Shown here: one piece after another, positions 63,384 through 64,000 of the stretch | Numbering within the stretch: the stretch's first letter is position 1 | How the letters are laid out: each line of letters starts with the position of its first letter | Origin: Citricoccus zhacaiensis | GTDB lineage: Bacteria; Actinomycetota; Actinomycetes; Actinomycetales; Micrococcaceae | Length of the DNA stretch: 64,000 nucleotides | Direction: 5' to 3' | Assembly: GCF_014645315.1 (NCBI RefSeq) | Contig: NZ_BMLQ01000009.1 | Span: 1 to 64,000, forward strand | Position numbers and translations under genes: made by a program | Notes under the pieces: generated by a model | The model's input: the letters and a program-made list of their open reading frames with translations, nothing else | What the model was told of the DNA's origin: nothing | Database searches by the model: none

Positions 63384-64000
63384 TCAGGTCCAGCTACGCT
63401 CGCGGACCACCAGGGGAAGGGCACGGACCAGCACCACCATGATCACCAGTTCCACCAGGGTCTGGGTCACCACCACCAGCGGTGCGAGGTCGAAGGGGGC
63501 CGGCAGGGCGAGCACCAGCGGCAGCACCACGAGCGAGTTGCGGGTCACGCCGCTGTACACCACTGCCCTGCGGCCCGGGGCGTCCAGTCTGGCCAGCCGG
63601 CCGGCCGCCAGACCGATGACCACCATGACCACCGCGAACCCCACGAACACCGGGATCACGGCAAGCAGGCCGCCCAGGTGCGCGCCGACGCCGTGGATCT
63701 GAGACGCGACCACCACGGCCAGGGTCGCCATCATCAGGGGGACCATGGCGGCGAGCGCCCCGTCACGGAGCCATCGCCCGGCACGCCAGCGGGCGGCGGC
63801 CGTCTGGGTGAGCCACGCGGCGGCCAGCGGCAGGGCGATGAGGAGGACGAAGGCCTCGAGGAAGGGGCCGGCGTCGACCGTCTGGACGAGCCCCTCCCCC
63901 ACCATCAGCCGCAGGTAGACGGGCAACAGCGCCATCTGGGCGAGCATGAGCAGTGGCGTGGCCGCCAGCAGGCGGTCCGCGGCGCCGCCGGCCAGGCGCG
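63384..64000 (-). CDS. bile-acid/arsenite (ACR3-BASS) family permease, 5' end outside window
   Basis: The reading frame is open from the window edge through at least 205 residues to its stop. It shows ATPLLMLAQMALLPVYLRLM, SQIHGVGAHLGGLLAVIPVF and GVTRNSLVVLPLVLALP, the last being the helix pair with the conserved NS motif of the BASS/ACR3 fold. About six helices are visible. It is probably an arsenite or organic-anion permease. It converges with the CDF gene, four bases away. Confidence 0.8.
   Translation of the reverse strand, partial: RLAGGAADRLLAATPLLMLAQMALLPVYLRLMVGEGLVQTVDAGPFLEAFVLLIALPLAAAWLTQTAAARWRAGRWLRDGALAAMVPLMMATLAVVVASQIHGVGAHLGGLLAVIPVFVGFAVVMVVIGLAAGRLARLDAPGRRAVVYSGVTRNSLVVLPLVLALPAPFDLAPLVVVTQTLVELVIMVVLVRALPLVVRERSWT

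Overview
The window is chromosomal DNA from a high-GC actinobacterium, most likely a member of the Micrococcaceae or a close relative (inference). The support is dense GC-rich coding, many GTG starts and ATGA/GTGA overlaps, a mycothiol-dependent formaldehyde dehydrogenase, a class Ib nrdHIEF operon, a DtxR/IdeR-type iron box, a DUF6318 lipoprotein and a complete mycofactocin (MFT) pathway. No rRNA, tRNA or CRISPR was found.

Layout. 0-3 kb: tail of an IS481-type transposase, a YedK protein, and a locally AT-richer secreted protein/DUF6318 lipoprotein pair. 3-10.4 kb: mscR plus a metallo-beta-lactamase hydrolase (formaldehyde detoxification), a uridine-kinase-like protein, a lipoate-ligase-family protein, a thioesterase and a large SLH-anchored amidase. 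10.5-15.2 kb: nrdHIEF with a terminator, a NrdR box and a cluster of DnaA-box-like sites. 15.2-31 kb: cupin, flavin disulfide reductase, PoxB, TM2 protein, IclR/MFS pair, SMP-30 lactonase, a two-component system divergent from an ABC exporter, a TctCBA tricarboxylate-type transporter, and a CobW-like protein with a degenerate P-loop behind an iron box.

31-53.2 kb is the most interesting part. First comes a catabolic operon: a SsuA/TauA-type ABC transporter, an IlvD/Edd dehydratase, an FAD oxidoreductase and both subunits of aconitase X, followed by a zinc alcohol dehydrogenase and preceded by an IclR regulator. It abuts a rearranged mycofactocin locus. The leftward operon reads mftA-mftB-mftC-three MFT-type SDRs-MoxR ATPase-VWA protein-mftD. 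The rightward pair is mftR-mftE, and the separate leftward pair is mftG-mftF, with an AraC/GyrI regulator just upstream. MftA ends in IDGMCGVY. By the known pathway MftB/MftC modify this peptide, MftE releases its modified C-terminus, MftD matures it, MftF glycosylates it, the SDRs reduce it while oxidising alcohols, and MftG returns the electrons to respiration. The MoxR/VWA pair inside this operon has no assigned role in MFT biology.

53-64 kb: a DUF222/HNH protein, small membrane protein, alpha/beta hydrolase, secreted M14 peptidase, a second two-component system with a membrane sensor-like partner, a short solute-binding lipoprotein overlapping a cation-efflux gene, and a bile-acid/arsenite-family permease cut by the window edge.
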